Source: Stentor roeselii (taxonomy: Eukaryota > Ciliophora > Heterotrichea > Heterotrichida > Stentoridae). Taken from it: a DNA stretch of 33,315 nucleotides. Below are positions 21,119-31,124 of the stretch, piece after piece (the first letter of the stretch is position 1; every line of letters begins with the position of its first letter). The translations under genes and the position numbers were made by a program. The notes under the pieces are model-generated. The model was not told where the DNA came from. It did no database searches and was given only the letters and a program-made list of their open reading frames with translations. The stretch covers positions 1-33,315 of the forward strand of contig RSEH01000373.1 of NCBI GenBank assembly GCA_006503475.1, read 5' to 3'.

Positions 21119-21310
21119 CTTGAGAAAACACAACTGAGTCAACAAAATGTGAATGGCCATTGAGAGTGAACTCTTCTCGCTTCTCCTTCAAATTCCAAAC
21201 TTTGATGCTAGCATGCTAATTGCCTGCATAATTGAGTCCAACAAGAATTTCATCAACTACGAGCGACAACGTGATGAGAGTTAATTGTTTTCAACTAACA
21301 CATCGAAGAT
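21119..21310 (-). pseudogene. WD40 relic of the channel-type subfamily
   Basis: On the minus strand, codons read SIKVWNLKEKREEFTLNGHS, then HFVDSVVFSQDKN, preceded by LITLSLVVDEILVGLNYAGN, a TAG, then HA. This is most of two WD40 blades. The wording (K-V-W-N-L-x-E-K-R-E-E-F-T-L-N-G-H-S, S-V-V-F-S) matches gene D rather than its immediate neighbour gene B. Nothing recognisable follows on either side. It is a solitary fragment left by deletion or partial duplication. Confidence 0.7.
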
Positions 21311-21413
21311 TTCACGGACTTTATTGGTTAAGAATAAACTATCTTAAGATTTATAATACCTGGATAATCAAATAAAAACTCAATAGTTCGAAATAAATAT
21401 TTAATCTAATTAA

Positions 21414-24381
21414 CTAATCATTTTTTAACTGAGCCAAAAAAAATCCTATTTCTTCCTTCGTATCACTTTCTTGTACTGAATGATATAAAAACATTAAAAT
21501 TCTTTTGTTAATATTTCCATCAAAATAAAACTGCTTATTTTTAGGTTCAGAGTAAAAGTTTATCAGAATTTTTTCAGCCTCATCAAAGAGTTCCAAAATC
21601 TGATACTTCAAACTTGTAAATTTGACAAGGTATTTTGATAGTTCTGAGGCGATTTTAGAGTTTTTTTTCTTATCAAATTTTAACAAAAGTTTGCTAACAA
21701 TACACGAAAGTTGCTCGTTGATTTTCTCTTTGGTTTTATTGTATTCACTATAGTAATTCTCGATAAATGTAGCCACTTTTGAATCTTTAAATAATAATTC
21801 GATATTGTCTCTTTCAATAATACAATTATAAAGATTATCATGCAGAATATATACCAGTTTGTTCCAATAAGAAATTTTGAAAATACCGAATGCGTAAGCA
21901 GCTAATAAATATCTTTCATGCTCTAAATAGTAGAGCCCAAAAAGTATGGAATTACCATAATTCAAGGTGAAATCTTGTCTTCTGTCTAAATTATTCCAAA
22001 ATAAAATTGTACCATTAATATCACATCTTATGGTAAAAATCCCATCGTTTGTCTGTTTTTTGGTGTTAGTAATCAAATTGTTTTTTAGTTCAAAAAGTAC
22101 TTTAGAGTTTTTAACTTCCTTTTCAATGTTTCTTATAGAAGAATTATTCAAATTTGTATATTTTCTTTGCTTTCCGATTTTCAAGATTTGAAAACTGTTG
22201 TTACTTGCTCCAATTACCAAATAATTTTTATAAGGAGAGTAACACAATGAAATGATTCGAGATGTAAATTTTTTCAGAGTGATCTCTTCTTTTTGTTCTT
22301 TTATATTCCAGATTATAGCTTTGTTACCTAAACCAGATGCCAGATAGTTTTCATAAGGAGAGTAAGAATAGAATAAAGTATACAATATAAATGATTTATT
22401 CAGAGTGAACTCTTCTCTTTGCTCTTTTATATTCCAGATTTTAGTTTCACCTTTAAATTTATTGTCACTTGATCCTGTTGCCAGATAATTTCCATCAGGG
22501 GAGTAAGAGCAGCAAAGAACTGGAAATGAATGTCCATTGAGAGTTAGCTCTTCTCTTTTTTCTTTTATATTCCAGATTTTAACTGTCCTCTCTGCTGATC
22601 CAGTTGCCAGGTAGTTTCCTGAAGGAGAGTATGAACAACAAAATACGGGTCCTGATTGTCCATAGAGAGAGAACTCTAGTCTTTGTTCTTTTGTATTCCA
22701 GATTTTAACCCTGGTGTCATTAGATCCAGTTGCCAGATAATTTCCGTCAGGGGTGTAACAACAGCATTTAACAATATCTGAATGTCCATGCAAATCAAAA
22801 TCTTCTCTTCGCTCTTGTATATTCCAGATTTTAACATCCTTAAACGACCCAGTTGCCAGATATAATCCATCTGGAGAGTAAGAACAGCAGTACGAAGGAA
22901 TTTTTTCGAGAACGAATTCTTCTCTTTTCTCTCTTATATTCCAGATAATAATTTCACCTGTATCTGTTGAACATGATCCACTTGACATAAAATGTCTTGA
23001 ACATGATACACTTGCCAGATAATTTCCATCAGGAGAGTAAGAACAGGATTGCACTTCATTTAAATGTCTATCAAGAGAGAACTCTTCTCTTTGTTCTTTA
23101 ATATTCCAGATTTTAACCGTTTTGTCATTTGATACAGTTGCCAGATAATTTTTATCAGGGGAATAACAACAATAATTTACACTTCCTGAATGTCCATGCA
23201 GAGTGAACTCATTTCTTTGCTCTTTTATATTCCAGATTTGAATTGTCCTGTCTTTTGATCCAGTTACCAGATAATTTTGATCAGGAGAGTAAGAACAGCA
23301 TTTAACTGTACTTAAATCTACATTTAGAGTGAACTCTTCTTTTCGCTCTTTCATATTCCAAATTTTAATCATGTTGTCAATTGATACAGTCGCTAGATAA
23401 CTTCCATCAGGAGAGTAACAACAGGATTTAACATTAGAATCATGTCCTTTCATAGTGAACTCTTTTTTTCGCTTTTTTATATTCAAGATTATAATTTCAC
23501 CACTATTTTTAAAACATGATACAGTTGCCAGATAATTTCCATCAGGAGAGTAAGAACAGCATTTTAACGAATATGAAATTGAATTAAAACTGAACTCTTC
23601 TCTTTTTTCCTTAATATTCCAAATTTTAACAACAGAGTCGTCTGATGCAGTTGCCAGATAACTTCCATCAGGAGAGTAACAACAGCATTGTACTGCACTT
23701 AAATGTCCATCCAGAGAGAACTCTTCTCTTCGCTTTATTATATTCCAGATTTTAACATTCCTAGATGATCCAATCGCCAGATGTAATCCATCAGGAGAGA
23801 AAGAACAGAATTTTATAGAACCTGAATGTCTATTCAGAGTAAATTCTTCTCTTTGCATTCTTGTATTCCAGACTTTAACAGTTCTGTCGATTGATCCAGT
23901 TGCCAGATAATTTCCATCAGGAGAGTAAGAGCACCAAGTTATCATATCTGAATGTCCATTCAAAGTGCAATCTTCTATTTGCTCTTTATATTCCAGATTT
24001 TAACAGTTCCGTTGAATGATCCAGTTGCCAGATAATTTCCATCAGGAGAATAGCAACAACAAGTTAAAGTGCGTGAATGTCGAAGCAGAGTGAACTCTTT
24101 TCTTCGCTCTCCTAAATTCCAGATTATAATCGTTCCGTCTTTCAATCCAGTTGCGAGAAAATGTCCATCAGGAGAGTAACAACAACAAACTGGTATATCT
24201 ACATTTTTCCTTTCTCTAAGATCTGCATCGGCCATGAATAAATTTTTCCTTTATATTTTGAATACCTTGCGTAGTATTTATAAATCTTTTCACGCAGTTC
24301 CTGCTCCTTTTTGCCTTCATATTCTTGATGAATCTCATGTATCTCTTCCCCCATTCTCTTGTGTGACCTAGATATTGCCAT
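21414..24381 (-). CDS. Gene B: cysteine-rich WD40 protein with two apparent frameshifts
   Basis: About 990 codons in three frames: 24381 to about 24205, then about 24205 to 23985, then about 23985 to 21414. Each break is repaired by one extra A in an A-run, and repeat periodicity continues across both. Residues 1-60 contain KIYKYYARYSKYKGKIYSWP, conserved in gene C. About 16 WD40 blades follow with the unusual form C-C-x-Y-S-P-D-G-N-Y-L-A-T-G-S, K-I-W-N-I-K-E-Q-R-E-E-F-T-L. The last 150 residues are helical, starting IIERDNIELLFKDSKV with KLLLKFDKKKNSKIA, again conserved in gene C and matching no family I know. No membrane segment or signal peptide is seen, so it is probably cytosolic. The start is the ATG after TCTATAA; the stop is TAG. 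It is either a functional gene with sequence errors or a young pseudogene. Confidence 0.8.
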
Positions 24382-24907
24382 TTATAGACTTAATTTTTCT
24401 AACCAAAAAGATCAAAACTTCTAATTATCTATTTTATCTTAAACTCGTTGTTATATTTTCTTCCTTCATAAACAAAATACTTCAATATAGTGTGGATTAC
24501 TAGTGGTATTCAAAATAATTCTTATAATCATTTCCCAGCCTTGGACCCATTTAATTGAACAGTCTATTAAAAAACCAAAACCTTAAGAATTTGAGAAATA
24601 AACCTGATAGTGTAATCTATAACTTTATAAAATGGTTAAGAATATAAGAAAAATGGTTGAAAAATCTATTTACATTCAAGTGTTTTTGGTTAAGTACAGG
24701 ATTTTATTGGAAAAATAAGTAAAAAACTATTAAAATTACTTTAGATTAATTCTTTAAATTAAACTATAAAATTAGTATTATTTGAATGAAAGGGGAAGAT
24801 TTATATATGTTTAAAGTAATTTATTTTAGGATGGTTTGGTTTATTGTGCTCAGCTTTGCAATTTTCCTAAAGGGTTTAAGTATTTGACTAAATTAGATTA
24901 TTATTTA
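24382..24907. other. Upstream region of gene B
   Basis: The first 35 bases before the gene B ATG resemble the same region of gene C (see the 29356-29400 entry). Beyond that, AT-rich sequence without frames or repeats. Confidence 0.4.
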
Positions 24908-25137
24908 GATAAAATTTGTATAGCAAATTTTATAAGAATAATATAATTAAGTACATTATGCAACATTCGGACTCTCGCTGATAACTCGGACCAGCGAGAC
25001 GATAAGCTTAAATAAATTGGAACTTTTTCTCAGAAGGTCTGCCGAATGATTTCGAGTTTCTGTAGTTTACAATTATTATTAATCTACTAAAAAACACTTC
25101 TTTGATGTTAAACACCTAAATTTAATCGTTTTTAGTA
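24908..25137 (+). ncRNA. Candidate structured RNA element, copy 1
   Basis: This aligns with 25979-26171 on the same strand. TCTCGCTG at 24973-24980 pairs perfectly with CAGCGAGA at 24992-24999 across an 11-base loop. Downstream, GGAACT and AGTTTC can form a second helix enclosing a variable segment. The homologous block ends at ATCGTTTTTAG, an oligo-T run suitable as an RNA polymerase III terminator. Shared blocks are GATAAGCTTAAAT, AATTGGAACTTTT and CGAGTTTCTG. I cannot assign a known RNA family; a small transposable element is the alternative. Strand is inferred from the oligo-T. Confidence 0.35.
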
Positions 25138-25978
25138 CAAATACCCTGCCGAGAAAGCTTTCCTAGGAACTTCAAGACGATAGGAAAGCTGGATTTGGTT
25201 TTAGATCTTCGTTTTAATTAGTTTCTCAGAAGTGTATACCCAAAAAAAAAGGGATTCAGTATTTTGAAGGGTTCCAAGAGGATTTAAAAGGAATAGAACA
25301 GGATTTATGAGTTTTTACTTATAGAGATTAGGATTAATTTAACTTGTAAATTAAGTTCTTTGCCAATCTTGAAATGAGGTTACCCGAAAATTTCGGCTTC
25401 TGAATATTCACAGATAATTTGACTTTGAACATCCTGATGATGATTTCTGATAGGAAGACTAAAGAAATCTCAAAGGCCAAATCATATTTGCTTGATTCAG
25501 CTTAGAAGAAAAGATATTGTCGAAATAAGTGCACAAAAATTATATTAAAAAACCGATTTTCTTATATTAAGATGATCTTCAACAAGAAAAACTTTCACAT
25601 GATAACTTAGGTTCTAAGAGGAATCAGATACTGTCTTCTTATAATTTGATTCGCAAAATTTGTGTTTATTCGATGCAGATTTTTTATTAATTAGGAAATG
25701 GGCTTATTTTAAGGGAAAAATGGATGAAAATCGTAAGTAAATTTCCATGTGTTTAGAGTTAAAAACTTGATTTATTTAAATGTTTAAGTTAAAAGCAATT
25801 ATAGGTACTTTAATTTAGTGATATTATTCAATATTTAACTTGAATTTTAATGATTTCGATAGTAAAGATAAGTTTAGAATTGATTATAATATTCAATCTT
25901 TATTCGATGGATTTTTTGATACTCTAGCTACTTTTTTCAATAATTACAGAGGAAATATATTAAATATATTTTTAGTTA
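25138..25978. other. Spacer between the two structured repeats
   Basis: AT-rich. One 62-codon frame (25840-26028, plus) runs into the second structured repeat, starts only with a non-ATG codon and has no recognisable content, so I regard it as chance. Confidence 0.35.
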
Positions 25979-26171
25979 GATTAAAATTGTATAGCACATT
26001 AATGATGAACTCTCGCTGGTCAGAATGATCAGCTAGACGGTAAGCTTAAATCAAATTGGAACTTTTAGCACGCGGCCCAGCTGAACGATCTCGAGTTTCT
26101 GATGTTGAGAATTATCTTATATAAGGACACTTCTAGATATTGAAACAAATAGATTCTATCGTTTTTTAGTT
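25979..26171 (+). ncRNA. Candidate structured RNA element, copy 2
   Basis: A second copy of the element at 24908-25137, at about 65-70 percent identity. TCTCGCTG at 26011-26018 faces CAGCTAGA at 26030-26037 across an 11-base loop, the same 8-11-8 geometry as copy 1 with one mismatch. GGAACT and AGTTTC are retained, and the block ends at ATCGTTTTTTAG. ATGATGA just before the hairpin and CTGA near the 3' side recall C/D-box snoRNA boxes, but copy 1 lacks the former, so I do not make that assignment. Confidence 0.35.
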
Positions 26172-26484
26172 AAAAAATGCTAAATTAAACATATATTATA
26201 TGGAATCATTCTATCTGGTAATATTTCCAAAGATTGTTCGGATTGATATAAGACTTTAAAAATATCAACCAGAGATAGTTAAAAATGTTTTGAAAGATTA
26301 CACATATTTAAGTTGATTAAACTTGAAATGACTCATTAATCTGCTATCTTAAATAAGAAATTTTTATGGTTTCATAAATTGAGCTACTATTTTGCCACAA
26401 ATTAATCATTCATATTTAGATATAATATTTTAGAGATTAAGGCTCTTACAATATTATTTCCTATTACTATAATCACTAATAATT

Positions 26485-29355
26485 CTATTTTCTTAATAAA
26501 TTTATTAACTGCTTTGATAGAATCCTAATCTCTTTCTTTGCATTAACTGAAATCACTTTCTTTTTGTTGGGATTATCAGAAATCACTGTCTGTTTCTTTG
26601 AATCAATTTTCATTTCTGACTGAGATAAAAACAGTAAAATCTGTGATTCATAAAACCCTTTGGTATCAGCCTCTTGTTTTTGGGTTTCAGGTGTCAGGTT
26701 TCTGAGGATTTTCTCAGCTCCATTGCAGAGATTAAGAATCCAGTAATTTAAATTTGCGAATTTAACAATAGATCTAGATAAATCCAAAGCTATCTTGGAA
26801 CTTTTGCCTTTATCAAATTCTAGCAGAAGATTACTAACAATGAGTGCTAATTGCTCCTCGATTTTAACTTTGCTTTGATAATAATCATTGTAGTAACTTT
26901 GAATTAATCTGGAAACTTTTGCATCTTTAAACAGCAGGTTAATATCCTGTCTTTCAATGATACACCTCTGAAGATTTTCATTTAGAATGTATAACAATTT
27001 GTTCCAAAAATCGATCTTGAGAATCTTATCTCTGTAAATAGTCGCAAGATATTTTCCATTCTCTATTAGGTATAGACCTTGAAGTTCAGAGGTATCATAC
27101 TGTAAACTAAATTCTTTATTTCCGGTTTCTTTATCACTTACTACAATAATTCCATCAGAACGATATCTAAAGGCCCATGATTCATATATCCAAGGATCAT
27201 TCATTATAGTAACAGAAGAGGCTTGATCATGTTTATCCCATAGCTTAATTTCATTTCTAACCGTGTCGTCTTTTGATTCAGCTTCCGGATAATTTTCATC
27301 GCTAGAGTGAGTCAATCGATCTAATGATTGGACTTCTAGTTCAAAATCCTCTCTGACTTGTTTAAAGTTCCAGATTTTGACTTCCTGAAAGGATAAACTT
27401 ACCAAATAATTTCCATCTGGAGAATAAAAGCAGCACTGAATATAATTGCAGTATTCAAGCAGCTTAAAGGATTCATTTTTTTCTTGAATATTCCATATTC
27501 TTATTTCACCTTTCTTCATAAAATCACATCCTGATCCAGTAGCCAGATACTTTCCATCAGGAGAGAAAGAACAGCAATATAGAATATTTGAATGTCCTTT
27601 CAGAGTGAACTCTTTTTTTTGCTTTTTTATATTCCAGATTACAACAGTATTGTTTCTTGCACCAGTTGCCAGATACTTTCCAACAGGAGAGAAAGAACAG
27701 CAATTAATACAAGATAAATAATCTTTCACAATAAACAATTCTTTTTGCTTTTTAGTATCCCATATAATAATCTGACCGATATCGGTAATATAATTTCCTG
27801 ATCCGGTTGCTAGATAATTTGCATCAGGAGAGTAGGAACAACAATGAACAGGATGTGAATGTCCATACAGAGTACATTCTTCTCTTTGCTGATTTAAATT
27901 CCAGATTTTAACAGTTTTGTCTTCTGATGTGGTTGCCAGATAATTTCCACAAGGAGAGTAAGAACAGTAACTTACGAAATCTGAATGTCCATGAAGAGCG
28001 AACTCTTCACGTTTTTGTTTAATATTCCAGATTTTTATTTCATTTAATTTGATGAAATAATCTCCTGATACAGTTGCCAGATAATTTCCATCAGGAGAGT
28101 AACAACAACATTATAGATCATAATAATGTCCATAAAGACTAAATTTTTCTCTTTGCTTTTTTATATTCCAGATTTAAACAGTTTTGTCTTTCGATCCAGT
28201 TGCGAGATACTTTCCATCAGGAGAGTAACAACAACATGTTAGTAGATCCAAATGTTCATGCAGAGTGAACTCTTTTTTTTGCTTTTTTAAATTCCAGATT
28301 TTGATCTCCGCCTTTAATCCAGTTGCCAGATAATTTCCTTTAGGAGAGAAACAACAGCAATTTACTCTCCATAAATCATCATCATCATCATCATCTTCAT
28401 CTTCATCAATATCGTTATCATGAATAGTAAACTCTTCACTAAGTTTCTTAGTATTCCAGATTTTTATTTCGCCAGCATCTTCATGTTTTGATCCACTTGC
28501 CAGATATTTTCCATCACAAGAGTAAGAACAGCAATATACAGAACTTGAATGTTCATCCAGAGTGATCTCTTTTTTATGCTTTTCTAAATTCCAGAGTATA
28601 ACAGTACTGTTGTCTGATCCAATCGCCAGATATTTTCCACAAGGAGAATAAGCACAGCAGTTTACACGAGATTCATGTCCTTTCAGAATGGACTTTTGTG
28701 TTCGCTTTTTTATATTCCAGATTCTGAGACTTTTGTCGGCAGATCCAGTTGCCAGATACTTTCCACAAGGAGAGTAAGCACAGCAACTTACACGAAATTT
28801 ATGTTTATTGAAAGTGAACTCTTCTCTTCGCTCAATTATATTCCAGATTTTAACACTTTTGTCGACTGATCCAGTTGCCAGATACTTTCCACAAGGAGAG
28901 TAAGAGCAGCATCTTACCTCATCTGAATGCCCATTAAGAGTGAACTCTTCTCTTCTTTTTTTTATATTCCAGATTTTAACTCTTTTGTCGGCTGATCCAG
29001 TTGCCAGATACTTTCCACAAGGAGAGTAAGAACAGCAGTACACACAAGATGAATGTCCTTTAAAATTGAACACTTCTCTTTGCTCTTGTATACTTGAGAT
29101 TTTTACAATTGGGTCGTCTGATACAGTTGCCAGATAATTTCCATCAGGAGAGTAAGCACAGCAATACACTTTAACTTTATGTGTTTTCTCAAAGACCTTC
29201 ATCGGCCATGAATATATTTGCGTTTGATATTCAGAATACCTAGAGTAGTATTTATATATTTTCTTTTGCAGTTTAAGTTCTTCTCTGGCTTTAATTTCTT
29301 CGGGGTTCTCAACAGTCCCTTCTCGCACTCTTTTGAGTTCAGCAAACTTCACCAT
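26485..29355 (-). CDS. Gene C: cysteine-rich WD40 protein with two internal TAA codons
   Basis: A single 957-codon frame from ATG at 29355 to TAG at 26485, interrupted only by TAA at 28174-28176 and 28111-28113, 21 codons apart. Blade periodicity continues through both. Residues 1-60 carry KIYKYYSRYSEYQTQIYSWP, as in gene B. Around 14 clear and two degenerate WD40 blades follow, in the form C-C-x-Y-S-P-C-G-K-Y-L-A-T-G-S and K-I-W-N-I-K-K. An acidic insertion DEDEDDDDDDD lies between blades 6 and 7. The C-terminal 200 residues match gene B (IIERQDINLLFKDAKV, LLLEFDKGKSSKIA), then a Lys-rich tail. If TAA terminates, the product is 393 residues of eight blades with no C-terminal domain. The two TAAs sit where paralogues have Lys or Gln. 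No membrane segment is visible. It is possibly a young pseudogene, possibly readthrough. Confidence 0.75.
28375..28415 (-). repeat. GAT trinucleotide run in gene C
   Basis: On the coding strand an array of about seven GAT, followed upstream by GAA/GAT mixtures, encodes an Asp/Glu run between blades 6 and 7. It is absent from gene B. Triplet slippage would change length without breaking frame; the insert probably forms an exposed acidic loop. Confidence 0.8.
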
Positions 29356-29400
29356 TTATAGTTTTCAATTTTTAGCCAAAAACAACATAGAGTTTTTCAG
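29356..29400 (-). promoter_or_regulatory. 5' flank shared by genes B and C
   Basis: Reading toward the gene C ATG the flank is TTTTGGCTAAAAATTGAAAA then CTATAA-ATG. Gene B (24382-24420) has TTTTTGGTTAGAAAAATTAA then GTCTATAA-ATG. The similarity stretches about 35 bases and fades further out, where CTAATTATC recurs in both on the plus strand. It could be a short 5' leader with a shared start context or a core promoter lying close to the ATG. Retention only next to the ATG suggests function rather than simple recency. Confidence 0.4.
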
Positions 29401-29709
29401 ACTAAAACTAAGAAAAAGTCCTAATTATCGATCTTGATATTCCTGGACCTTTCGCAATTCTAAAATTTCGTTCAAACCTCTAATAATGGCCTCGATTCTC
29501 GTGATATTTCTCTATTTTTACAGGTCTTCGGATAAACTCATGGTTTAATATTAAAATGGATAGGGTGATTAAAGTTAAAGTAGATGATTATTGGATAAAT
29601 GTCAGGTGACAAAGGTAGACTATTCGGAAGGCCCGTCGAGGAAAATTTGAATTGGGTTAATCTTGGTGGTGACAAATTCTTCCGCAGTCATATTAGAATT
29701 ATACTATGA
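29401..29709. other. Upstream region of gene C
   Basis: I see no frame longer than a few tens of codons and no repeat apart from the shared flank next to the ATG. Confidence 0.4.
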
Positions 29710-29929
29710 AAGATTATAGTAGCCGTAATTTATAATTAAAAGGTTGTAGAGAGTATTAAAGGTAATAAATCCAAATTTTGGGGTTGAAAGGCTCAAAGAA
29801 CCAAATTTCTCTATTTATAGAAGATTATAGTAGCCGTAATTTATAATTAAAAGGTTGTAGAGAGTATTAAAGGTAATAAATCAAAATTTTGGGATTCAAA
29901 GGCTCAAAGAACCAAATTTCTCTATTTAT
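29710..29929. repeat. Tandem duplication, 111-bp period
   Basis: The unit beginning AAGATTATAGTAGCCGTAAT and ending CAAATTTCTCTATTTAT occurs at 29710-29818 and 29821-29929, with only about four differences. There is no coding content. It is recent, like the 72-bp duplication at 10.9 kb. Confidence 0.9.
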
Positions 29930-31124
29930 TATTTAAAATTTAAGTCCTTAAAGAATAAATGTTAAGAGGTATTGAATCATTTCATATTATAAAATAATCA
30001 ATTCAATAACTTGTTTAATATTTTCATATTTTGATTTTCAAAGAAGTATATTTTAAAAACTAAATTATTTGATTTATCTTATTGCTAAATAAACATTATA
30101 ATCATTCTATGTTTTAGATTTATAGACTAAAATCTCAGACTAGAAAATCATCTCAATATATAAATTCTAAAATAGCCCATCATTAATTAAGCAAGTTTCA
30201 GTCTCTCTTTGGATATTCTCATACATAGAAACAAATTGAATGCTTGAATAACTAAAATATTCGCTTATCATTATAACTAAACAAAATAATAATCAGTTTA
30301 AATTTAGACATTAAAATGAATCTAATACAAACAAACCATATCAATAAAAATTAAAAAAAATGTTTCATCATTAATTCAAATATTCTAGCCTCTCTTTTGT
30401 TTATCCCATATTCAGAAGAAAATATTTATATGCTTGAATCAATAATTAATTCACTAGAGCATTAAATACAATAAAAAAATCAAATCTTGAATATAACATA
30501 AAGAAAATACATCAATATCTAAAGAAACTTATAAAACTTGATTAAATTAAAATATTTAGAGTTATTTTATTAAAACAGTAAAAATTTTGAATCACTCTAA
30601 CACAAATATTAAATTCAATTCAATCTCTAATTAATAAATCTCTTCATATCAAAATTTTCACATTTTCCAACTTACCTAATATTTTTTAAATATGCAAACC
30701 AATTATAAGTGATTAAATCTATTCGAATTGAATCATGTTTCTTGAAAGTTCTTACTGCGAAAAAGTAAAATCAAATACAAAAATTGAAGATGATAGTTTA
30801 TGCATAAGAAGACCAATACCTCATCTAATTTATATTCAATAGAAAAAGGCTACCAAACATCACTCTCTTAAGTAATCAAATCGCGAATCAGACAATTAAA
30901 TTTAGATATATATTTTCTAATATTTGATTAATTAAGTATAGAAAGAACTCATTATATGCAAATCTATTTGAAGTAAAGGAAAGTGTGGAAAAAAATTACT
31001 GATTAAATAGCTTTTATTAAAATTATCTAAAATTGGTTGAGAGATTTAAGTAGATTTGAAGCAGTATACTATATATTCTATAATTTGAACACCTAATAAC
31101 ATCATTGATTATTTATTAAGTAGA
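29930..31124. other. Very AT-rich non-coding stretch
   Basis: All frames are closed. I see no RNA gene, no WD40 relic and no strong repeat. Confidence 0.5.

Noticed and set aside
24181-24215. A very short intron explaining the first gene B frameshift
   Set aside because: Removing the only GT..AG candidate (13 bases) leaves the downstream WD40 frame still out of register; adding one A restores it.
24130-24240. A separate small gene starting at the ATG at 24235
   Set aside because: That ATG lies in a different frame inside the conserved IYSWPM segment. Comparison with gene C shows this segment belongs to the N-terminus of gene B.
25990-26110. C/D-box snoRNA at the second structured repeat
   Set aside because: ATGATGA and CTGA occur, but the homologous copy at 24.9 kb lacks the C box, and the boxes are not bracketed by a terminal stem.
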